The notes: generated by a model not told the origin, from the sequence alone. DNA of 64,000 bases from Streptococcus sp. SK643 (GCF_000259505.1 NZ_AJMM01000006.1:62001-126000); one strand, 5' to 3'; counted from the first letter of the stretch, positions 7,333 to 16,692 are shown. Translations and numbers: made by a program.

Positions 7333-7437
7333 TATAATATACCTATCAGCAACCAGCAATAAAAAAAGCACGTTTGACCGTGCTAGTTTCTTGCCTGCTG
7401 AACTCGTTAAATCTTAGCCCTTTTGTGGGGCTTTTTT
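7333..7437 (+). ncRNA. Candidate small RNA with its own promoter and terminator
   Basis: A perfect TATAAT (7333-7338) is followed by about 80 bp with a 6-bp hairpin (7367-7384, AGCACG / CGTGCT), possible long-range CAGCA/TGCTG pairing, and a terminator at 7416-7437 (AGCCC / GGGGCT then six T). No open frame with a ribosome binding site fits between them. The predicted transcript is about 90 nt. The -35 is poor. It could instead be the terminal regulatory segment of the island. Confidence 0.4.
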
Positions 7438-7655
7438 GCTCCCCTTTTTGCGTACTTTGGGGGAGTAAGTAGTAAATAGTAATGTTAGTATTTTTTGTTA
7501 AAAAGCGCGTGATATAAGGGTCAGGAAGCCCTAAGGAAACCTAAAATAATAATTCTTTTATTATGTAGAAAAATGACTAACATTTGTGTATGTATTTTCT
7601 GATTCAAAACCTATATACTGAAAACGAAACTTGTTTGAAAGATGGAAAATATAGT
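7438..7655. other. Junction stretch between satellite and N-glycan genes
   Basis: About 220 bp of AT-rich DNA without a credible gene. It holds an AAGCGCGTG motif (about 7503-7511) matching motifs inside the satellite and is the likely place of the right attachment site. The exact border cannot be read without the left end. Confidence 0.4.
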
Positions 7656-8936
7656 ATGGTATATTCTAAAGAAATTGTTAGAGAATGGCTAGATGAAGTG
7701 GCAGAGCGGGCTAAGGACCATCCCGAGTGGGTGGATGTTTTTGAGCGTTGCTACACTGACACCTTGGACAATACGGTTGAAATCCTAGAAGATGGTTCAA
7801 CTTTTGTTTTGACTGGGGATATTCCTGCTATGTGGCTTCGGGATTCGACAGCCCAACTCAGACCCTACCTTCATGTGGCTAAAAGAGATCCTCTCTTGTG
7901 CCAGACAATAGTTGGTTTGGTCAAGCGTCAAATGACCTTGGTGCTCAAGGATCCTTATGCTAACTCCTTTAATATTGAGGAAAACTGGAAGGGCCACCAC
8001 GAAACAGACCATACAGATTTGAATGGTTGGATTTGGGAACGCAAGTACGAGGTGGACTCGCTTTGCTATCCTTTACAGCTGGCTTATCTCCTCTGGAAAG
8101 AGACTGGTGAGACTGGTCAGTTTGATGAAACTTTTGTCGCAGCGACTAAGGAAATTCTCCATCTTTGGAGGGTAGAACAAGATCACAACAATTCACCTTA
8201 TCGTTTTGTTCGAGATACAGATCGTAAGGAAGATACCTTGGTAAATGATGGATTTGGTCCAGATTTTGCAGTGACAGGTATGACTTGGTCAGCCTTTCGC
8301 CCAAGTGATGATTGCTGCCAGTATAGCTATTTGATTCCGTCAAATATGTTTGCTGTAGTAGTCTTGGGTTATGTCCAAGAAATTTTTGCTGAACATGACC
8401 TAGCTGATAGCGAAAGCATTATTGCAGATGCCAAACGTCTTCAGGCTGAAATCCAAGAAGGAATCGAAAACTATGCCTACACTAGAAATAGCAAGGGCGA
8501 AAAGATTTATGCCTTTGAAGTAGACGGTTTGGGAAATGCTAGCATCATGGATGATCCAAACGTACCAAGTCTGCTGGCTGCACCTTATCTGGGTTACTGT
8601 TCGGTCGATGATGAAGTTTATCAAGCAACTCGTCGTACCATTCTGAGCCCTGAAAATCCATACTTCTACCAAGGAGAATACGCTAGCGGTCTCGGAAGTT
8701 CTCATACCTTCTATCGCTATATCTGGCCTATCGCCCTTTCTATCCAAGGATTGACAACGACAGATAAGGCAGAGAAGAAATTCTTGCTGGATCAGCTGGT
8801 TGCTTGTGATGGGGGGACAGGAGTCATGCACGAAAGCTTCCATGTGGATGACCCAACTCTTTATTCTCGTGAATGGTTCTCTTGGGCTAACATGATGTTC
8901 TGTGAATTGGTCTTGGATTACTTGGATATCCGCTAA
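7656..8936 (+). CDS. GH125 exo-alpha-1,6-mannosidase
   Basis: This 426-residue cytoplasmic enzyme closely matches the pneumococcal GH125 (SP_2144 type). Motifs include GDIPAMWLRDSTAQ near residue 45, NSFNIEENWKGHH, DGFGPDF and YFYQGEYASGLGSSHTFY. GH125 enzymes remove alpha-1,6-linked mannose from imported N-glycan cores and do not cut other linkages well. There is no signal peptide, as expected when glycans are trimmed after uptake. The start ATG 7656 (MVYSKEIVREW) matches family N-termini; an earlier in-frame start at 7584 would add 24 unrelated residues from the junction DNA. It heads the N-glycan gene cluster. Confidence 0.93.
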   Translation: MVYSKEIVREWLDEVAERAKDHPEWVDVFERCYTDTLDNTVEILEDGSTFVLTGDIPAMWLRDSTAQLRPYLHVAKRDPLLCQTIVGLVKRQMTLVLKDPYANSFNIEENWKGHHETDHTDLNGWIWERKYEVDSLCYPLQLAYLLWKETGETGQFDETFVAATKEILHLWRVEQDHNNSPYRFVRDTDRKEDTLVNDGFGPDFAVTGMTWSAFRPSDDCCQYSYLIPSNMFAVVVLGYVQEIFAEHDLADSESIIADAKRLQAEIQEGIENYAYTRNSKGEKIYAFEVDGLGNASIMDDPNVPSLLAAPYLGYCSVDDEVYQATRRTILSPENPYFYQGEYASGLGSSHTFYRYIWPIALSIQGLTTTDKAEKKFLLDQLVACDGGTGVMHESFHVDDPTLYSREWFSWANMMFCELVLDYLDIR

Positions 8937-9050
8937 TACTCTTCGAAAATCTCTTCAAACCACGTCAGCTTTATCTGCAACCTCAAAGCTGTGCTTTGAG
9001 CAACCTGCGGCTAGCTTCCTAGTTTGCTCTCGGATTTTCATTGAGTATAA
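8936..9050. repeat. BOX element (boxA-boxC)
   Basis: A 115-bp repeat starts ATACTCTTCGAAAATCTC and ends TTTTCATTGAGTATAA, with the ACCACGTCAGC and CTGCGGCTAGCTTCCTA cores of pneumococcal BOX. BoxB is absent. It touches the stop codon of GH125 and lies between GH125 and GH38, where its structured RNA could affect expression of the downstream gene. Confidence 0.92.
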
Positions 9051-9099
9051 GGAGCTCGCTTTCGCTCAATTGATTCTTGGAAAGAATCACAAATTTACA

Positions 9100-9114
9100 T
9101 TTAAAACGTTAACA
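9100..9114 (+). promoter_or_regulatory. Candidate CcpA cre site upstream of GH38
   Basis: The 15-mer TTTAAAACGTTAACA matches the cre pattern WTGNAANCGNWNNCW at every fixed position except the third. It lies 35 bp before the GH38 start, consistent with catabolite repression of this sugar locus. The mismatch keeps confidence low. Confidence 0.35.
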
Positions 9115-9148
9115 ATAAAAATTTAAATTTAGAATGAGGTTTTACTTC

Positions 9149-11794
9149 ATGGAAAATGTTGTCGTACATATTATCTCACATAGTCACTGGGATCGTGAGT
9201 GGTACTTGCCTTTTGAAAGCCACCGTATGCAGTTGGTGGAATTGTTTGACAATCTCTTTGATCTCTTTGAAAATGACCCTGAGTTCAAGAGCTTCCACTT
9301 GGATGGTCAAACTATTGTCCTTGATGACTACTTGGAGATTCGCCCTGAAAATCGCGACAAAGTCCAGCGCTACATCGACGAAGGCAAATTGAAGATTGGT
9401 CCCTTTTATATCTTGCAGGATGATTACTTGATTTCAAGTGAAGCCAATGTCCGCAATACCTTGATTGGTCAAGCAGAATGTGCAAAATGGGGCAAATCAA
9501 CCCAGATTGGTTACTTCCCAGATACCTTTGGGAATATGGGGCAAGCTCCTCAAATTCTTCAAAAATCAGTTATTCACGTGGCAGCCTTTGGGCGTGGGGT
9601 GAAACCGATTGGTTTTGATAACCAAGTTCTTGAAGATGGGCAATTTACTTCCCAGTTTTCAGAAATGTACTGGCAAGGTGCGGATGGTAGTCGTGTCCTC
9701 GGGATTCTCTTTGCCAACTGGTACAGTAATGGGAATGAAATTCCAGTTGATGGAGATGAGGCTTTGACTTTTTGGAAGCAAAAACTTTCAGATGTGCGTG
9801 ACTATGCTTCGACCAACCAATGGTTGATGATGAACGGATGCGACCACCAACCTGTACAAAAAAATCTGAGCGAAGCGATTCGTGTGGCAAATGAACTCTT
9901 CCCAGATGTAACCTTTGTTCATAGTTCTTTTGATGAATATGTCCAAGCTGTAGAAAGTGCCCTGCCTGAACACTTATCAACGGTTACAGGAGAGTTGACC
10001 AGTCAGGAAACAGATGGCTGGTACACACTTGCCAACACTTCTTCATCTCGTATTTATCTCAAACAAGCCTTCCAAGAAAATAGTAACCTCCTAGAGCAAG
10101 TGGTTGAACCATTGACAGTTATTACAGGCGGACACAATCATAAGGATCAGTTGACTTATGCTTGGAAAGTTCTCTTGCAAAATGCACCCCATGATAGTAT
10201 ATGTGGCTGTAGTGTGGACGAGGTTCACCGCGAGATGGAAACGCGTTTTGCCAAGGTTAATCAAGTAGGGAACTTTGTTAAGAGCAATCTTCTTAACGAG
10301 TGGAAGGGTAAAATCGCTACGGCTAAGGCTCAAAGTGACTATCTCTTTACGGTCATTAACACAGGCTTGCATGATAAGGTTGATACTATCAGCACAGTAA
10401 TTGATGTGGCGACTTGTGATTTCAAGGAATTGCACCCAACAGAAGGTTACAAGAAGATGGCTGCTCTTACCTTGCCAAGTTACCGTGTGGAGGACTTGGA
10501 TGGTCGTCCTGTAGAGGCTAAAGTCGAAGACCTTGGGGCTAATTTTGAGTATGATTTACCAAAAGACAAGTTCCGCCAAGCTCGTATTGCTCGTCAAGTG
10601 CGCGTGACCATCCCAGTTCACCTAGCGCCACTTTCTTGGACAACCTTCCAATTGCTGGAAGGAGAGCAAGAACACCGCGACGGTATTTACCAAAACGGAG
10701 TTATTGATACGCCATTTGTAACGGTGAGTGTGGATGACAACATTACAGTCTATGATAAGACAACTCACGAAGCCTATGAAGATTTTATCCGCTTTGAAGA
10801 CCGTGGTGACATCGGAAACGAGTATATCTATTTCCAACCAAAAGGAACAGAGCCAATCTATGCAGAGCTTAAGGGCTACGAGGTCTTGGAAAACAAAGCT
10901 CGCTATGCTAAGATTTTGCTCAAACATGAATTGACCGTGCCTGTCAGTGCCGATGAAAAACTAGAAGAAGAGCAAAAAGGCATCATCGAGTTTATGAAGC
11001 GTGAGGCTGGACGGTCAGAAGAATTGACAAGCATTCCTCTTGAAACTGAGATGACTGTCTTTGTTGACAATCCACAAATTCGTTGCAAGACTCGCTTTAC
11101 TAACACTGCCAAAGACCACCGTATCCGTCTCTTGGTCAAGACTCATAACACGCGTCCAAACAATGATTCTGAAAGCATCTATGAGGTGGTGACACGACCA
11201 AACAAACCAGCAGTTTCATGGGAAAATCCTGAAAATCCTCAACACCAACAAGCCTTTGTCAGTCTGTATGACGATGAAAAAGGGGTGACTGTATCCAACA
11301 AGGGATTGAATGAATACGAAATCCTTGGAGACGACACCATTGCAGTGACTATTTTGCGTGCATCAGGTGAGTTGGGTGACTGGGGTTACTTCCCAACACC
11401 AGAAGCTCAGTGTTTGCGTGAGTTTGAAGTCGAATTTGCGATTGAATGCCACCAAACCCAAGAACGCTTTTCAGCCTATCGTCGTGCTAAAGCCTTGCAG
11501 ACACCATTTACTAGCCTTCAGATTGCTAGACAAGAAGGCAGCGTGGCTGCGACTGGTAGCCTCTTGAGCCATTCTGTTCTCAGCATACCGCAAATCTGTC
11601 CAACAGCCTTTAAGGTAGCTGAAAATGAAGAAGGCTATGTGCTTCGTTACTACAATATGTGTAGTGAAAATGTACGTGTACCTGAAAGTCAACATCTCTT
11701 CCTTGATCTACTTGAACGACCACACCCAGTTCATAGAGGCCTCATTGCACCACAAGAGATTCGTACAGAATTCATCAAAAAAGAAGAAATTTAA
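9149..11794 (+). CDS. GH38 alpha-mannosidase
   Basis: This 881-residue intracellular alpha-mannosidase is similar to pneumococcal SP_2143. The N-terminal catalytic domain carries the zinc motif SHSHWDREWY (residues 10-19), the nucleophile segment GYFPDTFGNMGQ and the zinc motif APHDSICGCSVDEVH. Beta-sandwich domains follow. GH38 members hydrolyse alpha-1,3 and other alpha-mannosides of high-mannose and core N-glycans and complement GH125. The ATG at 9149 (MENVVVHII) is preferred because GAGGT lies 9 bases upstream; an ATG at 9134 would add five residues. The next gene follows a hairpin. Confidence 0.93.
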   Translation: MENVVVHIISHSHWDREWYLPFESHRMQLVELFDNLFDLFENDPEFKSFHLDGQTIVLDDYLEIRPENRDKVQRYIDEGKLKIGPFYILQDDYLISSEANVRNTLIGQAECAKWGKSTQIGYFPDTFGNMGQAPQILQKSVIHVAAFGRGVKPIGFDNQVLEDGQFTSQFSEMYWQGADGSRVLGILFANWYSNGNEIPVDGDEALTFWKQKLSDVRDYASTNQWLMMNGCDHQPVQKNLSEAIRVANELFPDVTFVHSSFDEYVQAVESALPEHLSTVTGELTSQETDGWYTLANTSSSRIYLKQAFQENSNLLEQVVEPLTVITGGHNHKDQLTYAWKVLLQNAPHDSICGCSVDEVHREMETRFAKVNQVGNFVKSNLLNEWKGKIATAKAQSDYLFTVINTGLHDKVDTISTVIDVATCDFKELHPTEGYKKMAALTLPSYRVEDLDGRPVEAKVEDLGANFEYDLPKDKFRQARIARQVRVTIPVHLAPLSWTTFQLLEGEQEHRDGIYQNGVIDTPFVTVSVDDNITVYDKTTHEAYEDFIRFEDRGDIGNEYIYFQPKGTEPIYAELKGYEVLENKARYAKILLKHELTVPVSADEKLEEEQKGIIEFMKREAGRSEELTSIPLETEMTVFVDNPQIRCKTRFTNTAKDHRIRLLVKTHNTRPNNDSESIYEVVTRPNKPAVSWENPENPQHQQAFVSLYDDEKGVTVSNKGLNEYEILGDDTIAVTILRASGELGDWGYFPTPEAQCLREFEVEFAIECHQTQERFSAYRRAKALQTPFTSLQIARQEGSVAATGSLLSHSVLSIPQICPTAFKVAENEEGYVLRYYNMCSENVRVPESQHLFLDLLERPHPVHRGLIAPQEIRTEFIKKEEI

Positions 11795-11823
11795 TTTCAA
11801 AAAGTAAACATAAAAAGAAAGGA

Positions 11824-11865
11824 GGGGCGAAAAGGTAAGAACTAACTGCTGATTCGCCCCTTTTT
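11824..11865 (+). terminator. Hairpin with T-tract directly before the ROK gene start
   Basis: GGGGCGAA (11824-11831) pairs perfectly with TTCGCCCC (11853-11860), followed by five T, then ATG at 11866. The strong Shine-Dalgarno AAAGGAGG lies at the 5' foot of the stem. The element could be a leaky terminator between GH38 and the ROK gene, or fold so that the Shine-Dalgarno is brought next to the start codon. Confidence 0.55.
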
Positions 11866-12747
11866 ATGGGAAAAACAATGACCATTGCAACGATTGATAT
11901 CGGAGGGACTGGGATTAAGTTTGCGAGTCTGACTCCTGATGGGAAAATATTGGATAAGACAGGCATCCCAACTCCAGAAAACTTGGAGTATTTACTAGCT
12001 TGGCTAGACCAGCGCTTGTCAGAACAGGATTATAGCGGGATTGCTATGAGCGTTCCAGGTGCAGTCAATCAAGAGACAGGTGTGATTGATGGCTTCAGTG
12101 CCGTCCCTTATATACACGGCTTTTCTTGGTATGAGGCGCTTAGCTCTTATCAGCTACCTGTCCATTTAGAAAATGATGCCAACTGCGTTGGACTCAGTGA
12201 ATTACTAGCTCATCCAGAGCTTGAAAATGCAGCCTGTGTCGTGATTGGAACAGGGATTGGCGGAGCCATGATTATCAATGGTAGACTTCATCGAGGTCGC
12301 CACGGTCTGGGTGGAGAATTTGGCTACATGACAACCCTTGCCCCTGCTGAAAAGCTCAACAACTGGTCGCAACTAGCGTCAACTGGGAATATGGTACGCT
12401 ACGTGATTGAAAAATCTGGTCAGACTGATTGGGACGGTCGCAAGATTTACCAAGAGGCTGCAGCTGGGAATGCTCTTTGCCAAGAAGCCATTGAGCGCAT
12501 GAACCGTAATCTGGCGCAAGGCTTGCTCAATATCCAGTATCTCATCGATCCAGATGTCATTAGTCTGGGTGGCTCTATCAGTCAAAATCCAGATTTTATC
12601 CAAGGTGTAAAAAAGGCTGTCGATGAATTTGTCGATACCTACGAAGAATACACGGTTGCACCCGTTATCCAAGCCTGCACCTATCATGCAGATGCTAATC
12701 TCTACGGTGCCCTTGTCAACTGGTTACAGGAGGAAAATCAGTGGTAA
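11866..12747 (+). CDS. ROK-family sugar kinase/regulator
   Basis: This 293-residue protein has a ROK fold. The N-terminal phosphate motif [15 protein letters not shown], the [13 protein letters not shown] segment and GLGGEFGYM are clear. The zinc-binding cysteine cluster of many ROK kinases (CxCG..GC) is missing, and there is no N-terminal DNA-binding domain, so it is a kinase-type rather than NagC-type member. It probably phosphorylates a sugar released by the neighbouring mannosidases or hexosaminidase; the substrate is not shown by sequence. The start is either 11866 or 11878 (MTIATID). It overlaps the GH20 gene by 7 bases. It resembles SP_2142. Confidence 0.85.
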   Translation: MGKTMTIATIDIGGTGIKFASLTPDGKILDKTGIPTPENLEYLLAWLDQRLSEQDYSGIAMSVPGAVNQETGVIDGFSAVPYIHGFSWYEALSSYQLPVHLENDANCVGLSELLAHPELENAACVVIGTGIGGAMIINGRLHRGRHGLGGEFGYMTTLAPAEKLNNWSQLASTGNMVRYVIEKSGQTDWDGRKIYQEAAAGNALCQEAIERMNRNLAQGLLNIQYLIDPDVISLGGSISQNPDFIQGVKKAVDEFVDTYEEYTVAPVIQACTYHADANLYGALVNWLQEENQW

Positions 12748-14621
12748 TATTTACAGGACTTAGTCCCAAACAAACTCAGGCAATCGACTTGCTGACAAAG
12801 CATATTTCTTTACCAGATGTGGAAGTGGCTGTCACTCAGTCTGACCAAGCCTCTATCTCAATTACAGGTCAAGGCGGATGCTATAATCTAACTTACTGCA
12901 AACCTCACCAACTCTATCGTGCCTTGTCCTTGTTGGCAACAGCTCTAGAAGAAAGTGATAAGGTAGAGATTGAGGAGCAGGCAACTTATGAAGATTTAGC
13001 CTATATGGCAGACTGTTCGAGAAATGCGGTGCTAAATGTGGCTTCTGCCAAGCAGATGATTGAGATTTTGGCCCTCATGGGCTACTCAACCTTTGAGCTC
13101 TACATGGAAGACACCTATCAGATTGAAGGGCAACCTTATTTTGGCTATTTCCGTGGGGCCTATTCAGCAGAGGAATTGCAGGAAATCGAAGCCTATGCCC
13201 AGCAATTTGACATGACCTTTGTGCCTTGCATCCAGACCTTGGCTCACTTGTCAGCTTTCGTCAAATGGGGTGTCAAGGAAGTGCAAGAGCTTCGTGATGT
13301 GGAGGATATTCTCCTTATTGGCGAAGAAAAGGTTTATAACCTGATCGATGGGATGTTTGCTACTCTATCTAAACTGAAGACTCGCAAGGTCAATATTGGG
13401 ATGGATGAAGCCCACTTGGTTGGTTTGGGACGCTACTTGATTCTGAACGGTGTTGTGGATCGTAGTCTCCTCATGTGCCAACACTTGGAGCGCGTGCTGG
13501 ATATTGCTGACAAGTATGGTTTCCACTGTCAGATGTGGAGTGATATGTTCTTCAAACTCATGTCAGAGGATGGTCAGTATGACCGCGATGTAGAAATTCC
13601 AGAGGAAACTCGCGTCTACCTAGACCGTCTTAAAGATCGTGTAACCTTGGTTTACTGGGATTATTATCAGGATAGCGAGGAAAAATACAACCGTAATTTC
13701 CGAAATCATCACAAGATTAGCCAGGATCTTGCCTTCGCAGGTGGTGCTTGGAAGTGGATTGGTTTCACACCCAACAACCATTTCAGCCGTCTCATCGCTA
13801 TTGAGGCCAACAAAGCCTGCCGTGCCAATCAGATTAAAGAAGTTATCGTAACGGGTTGGGGAGACAATGGTGGGGAAACAGCCCAATTCTCTATCCTACC
13901 AAGCTTGCAGATCTGGGCAGAACTCAGCTATCGCAATGACCTAGACCGTTTGTCTGCTCACTTCAAGACCAATACAGGTCTTTCGGTTGAAGATTTTATG
14001 CAGATTGACCTAGCTAACCTTCTACCAGATCTACCAGGCAATCTTAGTGGCATCAATCCCAATCGCTATGTCTTTTATCAGGATGTTCTTTGTCCAATCC
14101 TTGATCAGCACATGACACCTGAACAGGACAAGCCACACTTCGCTCAAGCAGCTGAGACGCTTACTGACATTAAAGAAAAAGCAGGCATCTACGCCTACCT
14201 CTTTGAAACTCAGGCCCAGTTGAATTGCATTTTAAGTAGCAAAGTAGATGTGGGACGACGCATTCGTGAGGCTTACCAAGAGGATGATAAAGAAAATCTA
14301 CAAGAAATCGCAAGACAAGAATTACCAGCACTCAGAAGCCAAATCGAACACTTCCATGCCCTCTTTAGCCACCAATGGCTGAAAGAAAACAAGGTCTTTG
14401 GCTTGGATACAGTTGACATCCGTATGGGTGGACTCTTACAACGCATCAAGCGAGCAGAAAGTCGCATTGAAAACTATCTAGCAGGTTCTATCTCTCATAT
14501 CGAAGAACTAGAAGTAGACCTCCTTCCATTCAATGATTTCTACGGAGATAAGGATTTCACAGCGACAACTGCCAACCAGTGGCATACCATTGCGACAGCT
14601 TCAACTATCTATACAACATAA
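12741..14621 (+). CDS. GH20 beta-N-acetylhexosaminidase (intracellular, GH20C type)
   Basis: This 626-residue GH20 enzyme has the catalytic Asp-Glu pair in [15 protein letters not shown] (about residue 220). There is no signal peptide or sortase motif, unlike the surface enzyme StrH, so it acts in the cytoplasm on GlcNAc or GalNAc from imported glycans, like pneumococcal SP_2141. The start is GTG at 12741, behind CAGGAGGAAAATCA, and overlaps the ROK gene, so the two are probably coupled in translation. The C-terminal 150 residues are helical. A terminator follows at 14681. Confidence 0.9.
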   Translation: MVIFTGLSPKQTQAIDLLTKHISLPDVEVAVTQSDQASISITGQGGCYNLTYCKPHQLYRALSLLATALEESDKVEIEEQATYEDLAYMADCSRNAVLNVASAKQMIEILALMGYSTFELYMEDTYQIEGQPYFGYFRGAYSAEELQEIEAYAQQFDMTFVPCIQTLAHLSAFVKWGVKEVQELRDVEDILLIGEEKVYNLIDGMFATLSKLKTRKVNIGMDEAHLVGLGRYLILNGVVDRSLLMCQHLERVLDIADKYGFHCQMWSDMFFKLMSEDGQYDRDVEIPEETRVYLDRLKDRVTLVYWDYYQDSEEKYNRNFRNHHKISQDLAFAGGAWKWIGFTPNNHFSRLIAIEANKACRANQIKEVIVTGWGDNGGETAQFSILPSLQIWAELSYRNDLDRLSAHFKTNTGLSVEDFMQIDLANLLPDLPGNLSGINPNRYVFYQDVLCPILDQHMTPEQDKPHFAQAAETLTDIKEKAGIYAYLFETQAQLNCILSSKVDVGRRIREAYQEDDKENLQEIARQELPALRSQIEHFHALFSHQWLKENKVFGLDTVDIRMGGLLQRIKRAESRIENYLAGSISHIEELEVDLLPFNDFYGDKDFTATTANQWHTIATASTIYTT

Positions 14622-14680
14622 GAAAATGACACTCTGTTCAAGTAGGGTGTTTCTCGTGAAACAACACAATTTCAAAAGTT

Positions 14681-14711
14681 CTCCACATAAAATAATTTGT
14701 GGAGTTTTTTC
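14681..14711 (+). terminator. Rho-independent terminator after the GH20 gene
   Basis: CTCCACA pairs with TGTGGAG over a 10-base loop, followed by a run of six T. It separates the enzyme operon from the importer operon. Confidence 0.8.
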
Positions 14712-14724
14712 TATAATTAGTAGG

Positions 14725-14753
14725 TTAAACAAAGTTTTAAATAGGAGTATACT
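14725..14753 (+). promoter_or_regulatory. Promoter of the N-glycan importer operon
   Basis: The -35 TTAAAC (14725-14730) and -10 TATACT (14748-14753) are separated by 17 bp, about 70 bp before the first permease start. The cre site lies at the expected transcription start. Confidence 0.6.
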
Positions 14754-14757
14754 GTTA

Positions 14758-14772
14758 ATGTAATCGTTATCA
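14758..14772 (+). promoter_or_regulatory. CcpA binding site (cre)
   Basis: ATGTAATCGTTATCA matches the cre consensus WTGNAANCGNWNNCW at all fixed positions. It covers the predicted start of transcription, a position where CcpA represses. This ties the importer operon to catabolite repression. Confidence 0.75.
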
Positions 14773-14825
14773 AAACTCTAAAAAGAAATTTTTAGATGGA
14801 TATCAAAATAAAAAGGGAGGAAATT

Positions 14826-15755
14826 ATGAATAAGTTCTCAAAAACCTTGAGAGATAACTGGATCTTTCTCTTAATGGTTTTTCCAGGAGCACTCTGGTTG
14901 ATTCTATTCTTTTACATCCCAGTATTTGGGAATGTGGTTGCCTTTAAAGACTATCACATGACCAGTAATGGATTCATCGATAGTATCATGAATAGTAAAT
15001 GGGTTGGACTAGATAATTTTAGATTTTTATTTAGTTCAAAAGATGCCTTTATCATTACTCGAAATACTGTTCTTTACAATCTTGGCTTCATCTTTGTGGG
15101 ATTGATTGTATCTGTAGGGATTGCCATCATCCTCAGTGAGTTACGCTCCAAGAGAATGGTTAAGATTTTCCAAACGTCTATGTTGTTCCCTTACTTCTTA
15201 TCATGGGTTATCATCAGTTTCTTTACAGATGCCTTCCTAAACATTGATAAAGGGGTTTTCAACCATTTCCTAGAATCTATCGGTCTGAAGGAAATCAACT
15301 TTTATGCTGACTTGGGAATATGGCCATATCTTCTACTTTTCCTAGGTATTTGGAAAGGTTTCGGATATAGCAGTGTCATGTACTATGCGACGATTATGGG
15401 AATTGATCCAACTTACTATGAAGCAGCAACAGTGGACGGAGCCAGCAAATGGCAACGGATTCGCAATGTAACCATTCCTCAGTTGGCGCCACTCGTAACT
15501 GTATTGACCATCCTTGCAGTAGGAAATATCTTCCGCGCTGACTTCGGTCTTTTCTACCAAATTCCCCACAATGCTGGTCAGCTTTATAACGTAACCAACG
15601 TCTTGGACGTATATGTTTATAACGGTTTGACTCAGACAGCGGATATCGGGATGGCTTCAGCGGCAGGTCTCTACCAATCAGTTGTTGGCTTGATTCTGGT
15701 TATCCTATCAAACTTACTTGCAAGACGAGTTGATCCAAACTCAGCTTTGTTCTAG
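14826..15755 (+). CDS. ngtP1: N-glycan ABC transporter permease 1 (NgtP1-like)
   Basis: This 309-residue integral membrane protein has six predicted segments and the LplB/YteP-type permease signature EAATVDGASKWQRIRNVTIP that docks to the ATPase. It resembles pneumococcal SP_0090, part of the NgtS-P1-P2 importer for complex N-glycan oligosaccharides. The start ATG 14826 follows AAAGGGAGGAAATT; an in-frame ATG at 14796 has no ribosome binding site. No ATPase is encoded here, as is usual for streptococcal carbohydrate importers that share MsmK. Confidence 0.85.
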   Translation: MNKFSKTLRDNWIFLLMVFPGALWLILFFYIPVFGNVVAFKDYHMTSNGFIDSIMNSKWVGLDNFRFLFSSKDAFIITRNTVLYNLGFIFVGLIVSVGIAIILSELRSKRMVKIFQTSMLFPYFLSWVIISFFTDAFLNIDKGVFNHFLESIGLKEINFYADLGIWPYLLLFLGIWKGFGYSSVMYYATIMGIDPTYYEAATVDGASKWQRIRNVTIPQLAPLVTVLTILAVGNIFRADFGLFYQIPHNAGQLYNVTNVLDVYVYNGLTQTADIGMASAAGLYQSVVGLILVILSNLLARRVDPNSALF

Positions 15756-15768
15756 AAAGGAGGAGAAT

Positions 15769-16692
15769 ATGGCAGAAAAGAAAATTAAAAAAGAAAAAAT
15801 TGATAATGTCGGCATTCACTCCTTCAGTAAGAAAGCGGATATCTTCTTTAGCACCATTTCTGGTTTGATTGCCCTCTCTTGTATTTTGCCTTTCATATTT
15901 GTCATTGTTATTTCTGTGACAGATGAAAAAAGTATCCTCCAAAATGGATATAGTTTCTTCCCATCTCAATTTGGATTAGACGGTTTTGAGTTCTTGGCAC
16001 AGTTTAAGGATAAAATCCTACAAGCCCTCTTCATCTCAGTCTTTGTAACAGTGGTGGGGACTATCACAAACGTTTTTATCACAACAACCTATGCCTACGC
16101 CATTTCACGGACAACCTTTAAGTATCGCAGATTCTTTACGATTTTCGCCCTTCTTAGTATGTTGTTCAACGCTGGTTTGGTACCAGGTTATATCGTGGTA
16201 ACTCGTTTACTTCAACTTGGTGATACAGTTTGGGCCTTGATTGTTCCAATGCTTCTCTCACCATTTAACATTATCTTGATGCGTTCCTTCTTCAAGAAGA
16301 CCATTCCAGAAGCCATTCTCGAATCCGCTCGTATCGATGGTGCCAGTGAAGCCCGGATTTTCTTCCAAATCTGTTTGCCATTGTCACTACCAGGTATTGC
16401 GACAATCACACTTTTAACAGCACTTGGTTTCTGGAACGACTGGTTCAACGCCCTTCTTTACATCAAGAGTGACAACTTGTATCCATTGCAGTATTTACTC
16501 ATGCAAATCCAACAAAATATGGACTACATTGCAAAAGCAGTCGGACTATCTGGTCAACTGGGAGTTGCTCTTCCAAAAGAAACAGGTCGTATGGCCATGG
16601 TTGTAGTTGCAACCCTTCCAATTGCAATCTTGTATCCATTCTTCCAACGCTACTTTGTAAAAGGTTTGACTATCGGTGGTGTGAAAGAATAA
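15769..16692 (+). CDS. ngtP2: N-glycan ABC transporter permease 2 (NgtP2-like)
   Basis: This 307-residue membrane protein has about six segments after a charged N-terminal tail. The permease EAA loop reads ESARIDGASEARIFFQICLP, as in YtcP-type partners of LplB permeases. It is encoded 13 bp after permease 1, with AAAGGAGGAGAAT before ATG 15769. With permease 1 and the lipoprotein it forms an oligosaccharide importer resembling pneumococcal SP_0091. The C-terminus (RYFVKGLTIGGVKE) is typical of the family. Confidence 0.85.
   Translation: MAEKKIKKEKIDNVGIHSFSKKADIFFSTISGLIALSCILPFIFVIVISVTDEKSILQNGYSFFPSQFGLDGFEFLAQFKDKILQALFISVFVTVVGTITNVFITTTYAYAISRTTFKYRRFFTIFALLSMLFNAGLVPGYIVVTRLLQLGDTVWALIVPMLLSPFNIILMRSFFKKTIPEAILESARIDGASEARIFFQICLPLSLPGIATITLLTALGFWNDWFNALLYIKSDNLYPLQYLLMQIQQNMDYIAKAVGLSGQLGVALPKETGRMAMVVVATLPIAILYPFFQRYFVKGLTIGGVKE

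Larger units (their letters stand above)
1..7560. mobile_element. Right part of a phage satellite (PICI-like / satellite prophage)
   Basis: Tightly packed, mostly overlapping small genes all on the plus strand are followed by a primase, a P4/D5-type helicase, an iteron region, phage-type hypothetical genes and an ArpU-family regulator. No capsid, portal, tail or terminase gene is seen, which fits a satellite rather than a full prophage. Gram-positive PICIs typically carry a primase-helicase pair followed by an origin, as here. The left end with any integrase and repressor lies outside the window. The right edge is inferred from the return to core genes at about 7.6 kb; no attachment repeat can be named without the other end. 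Another possibility is a decayed prophage replication module. Confidence 0.72.

Noticed and set aside
1..7560. Complete prophage
   Set aside because: No structural, lysis or terminase genes are present in the 7.5 kb seen, and core genes resume directly after.
7584..7655. Longer GH125 N-terminus
   Set aside because: The extra 24 residues come from junction DNA and do not match the family; ATG 7656 fits homologues.
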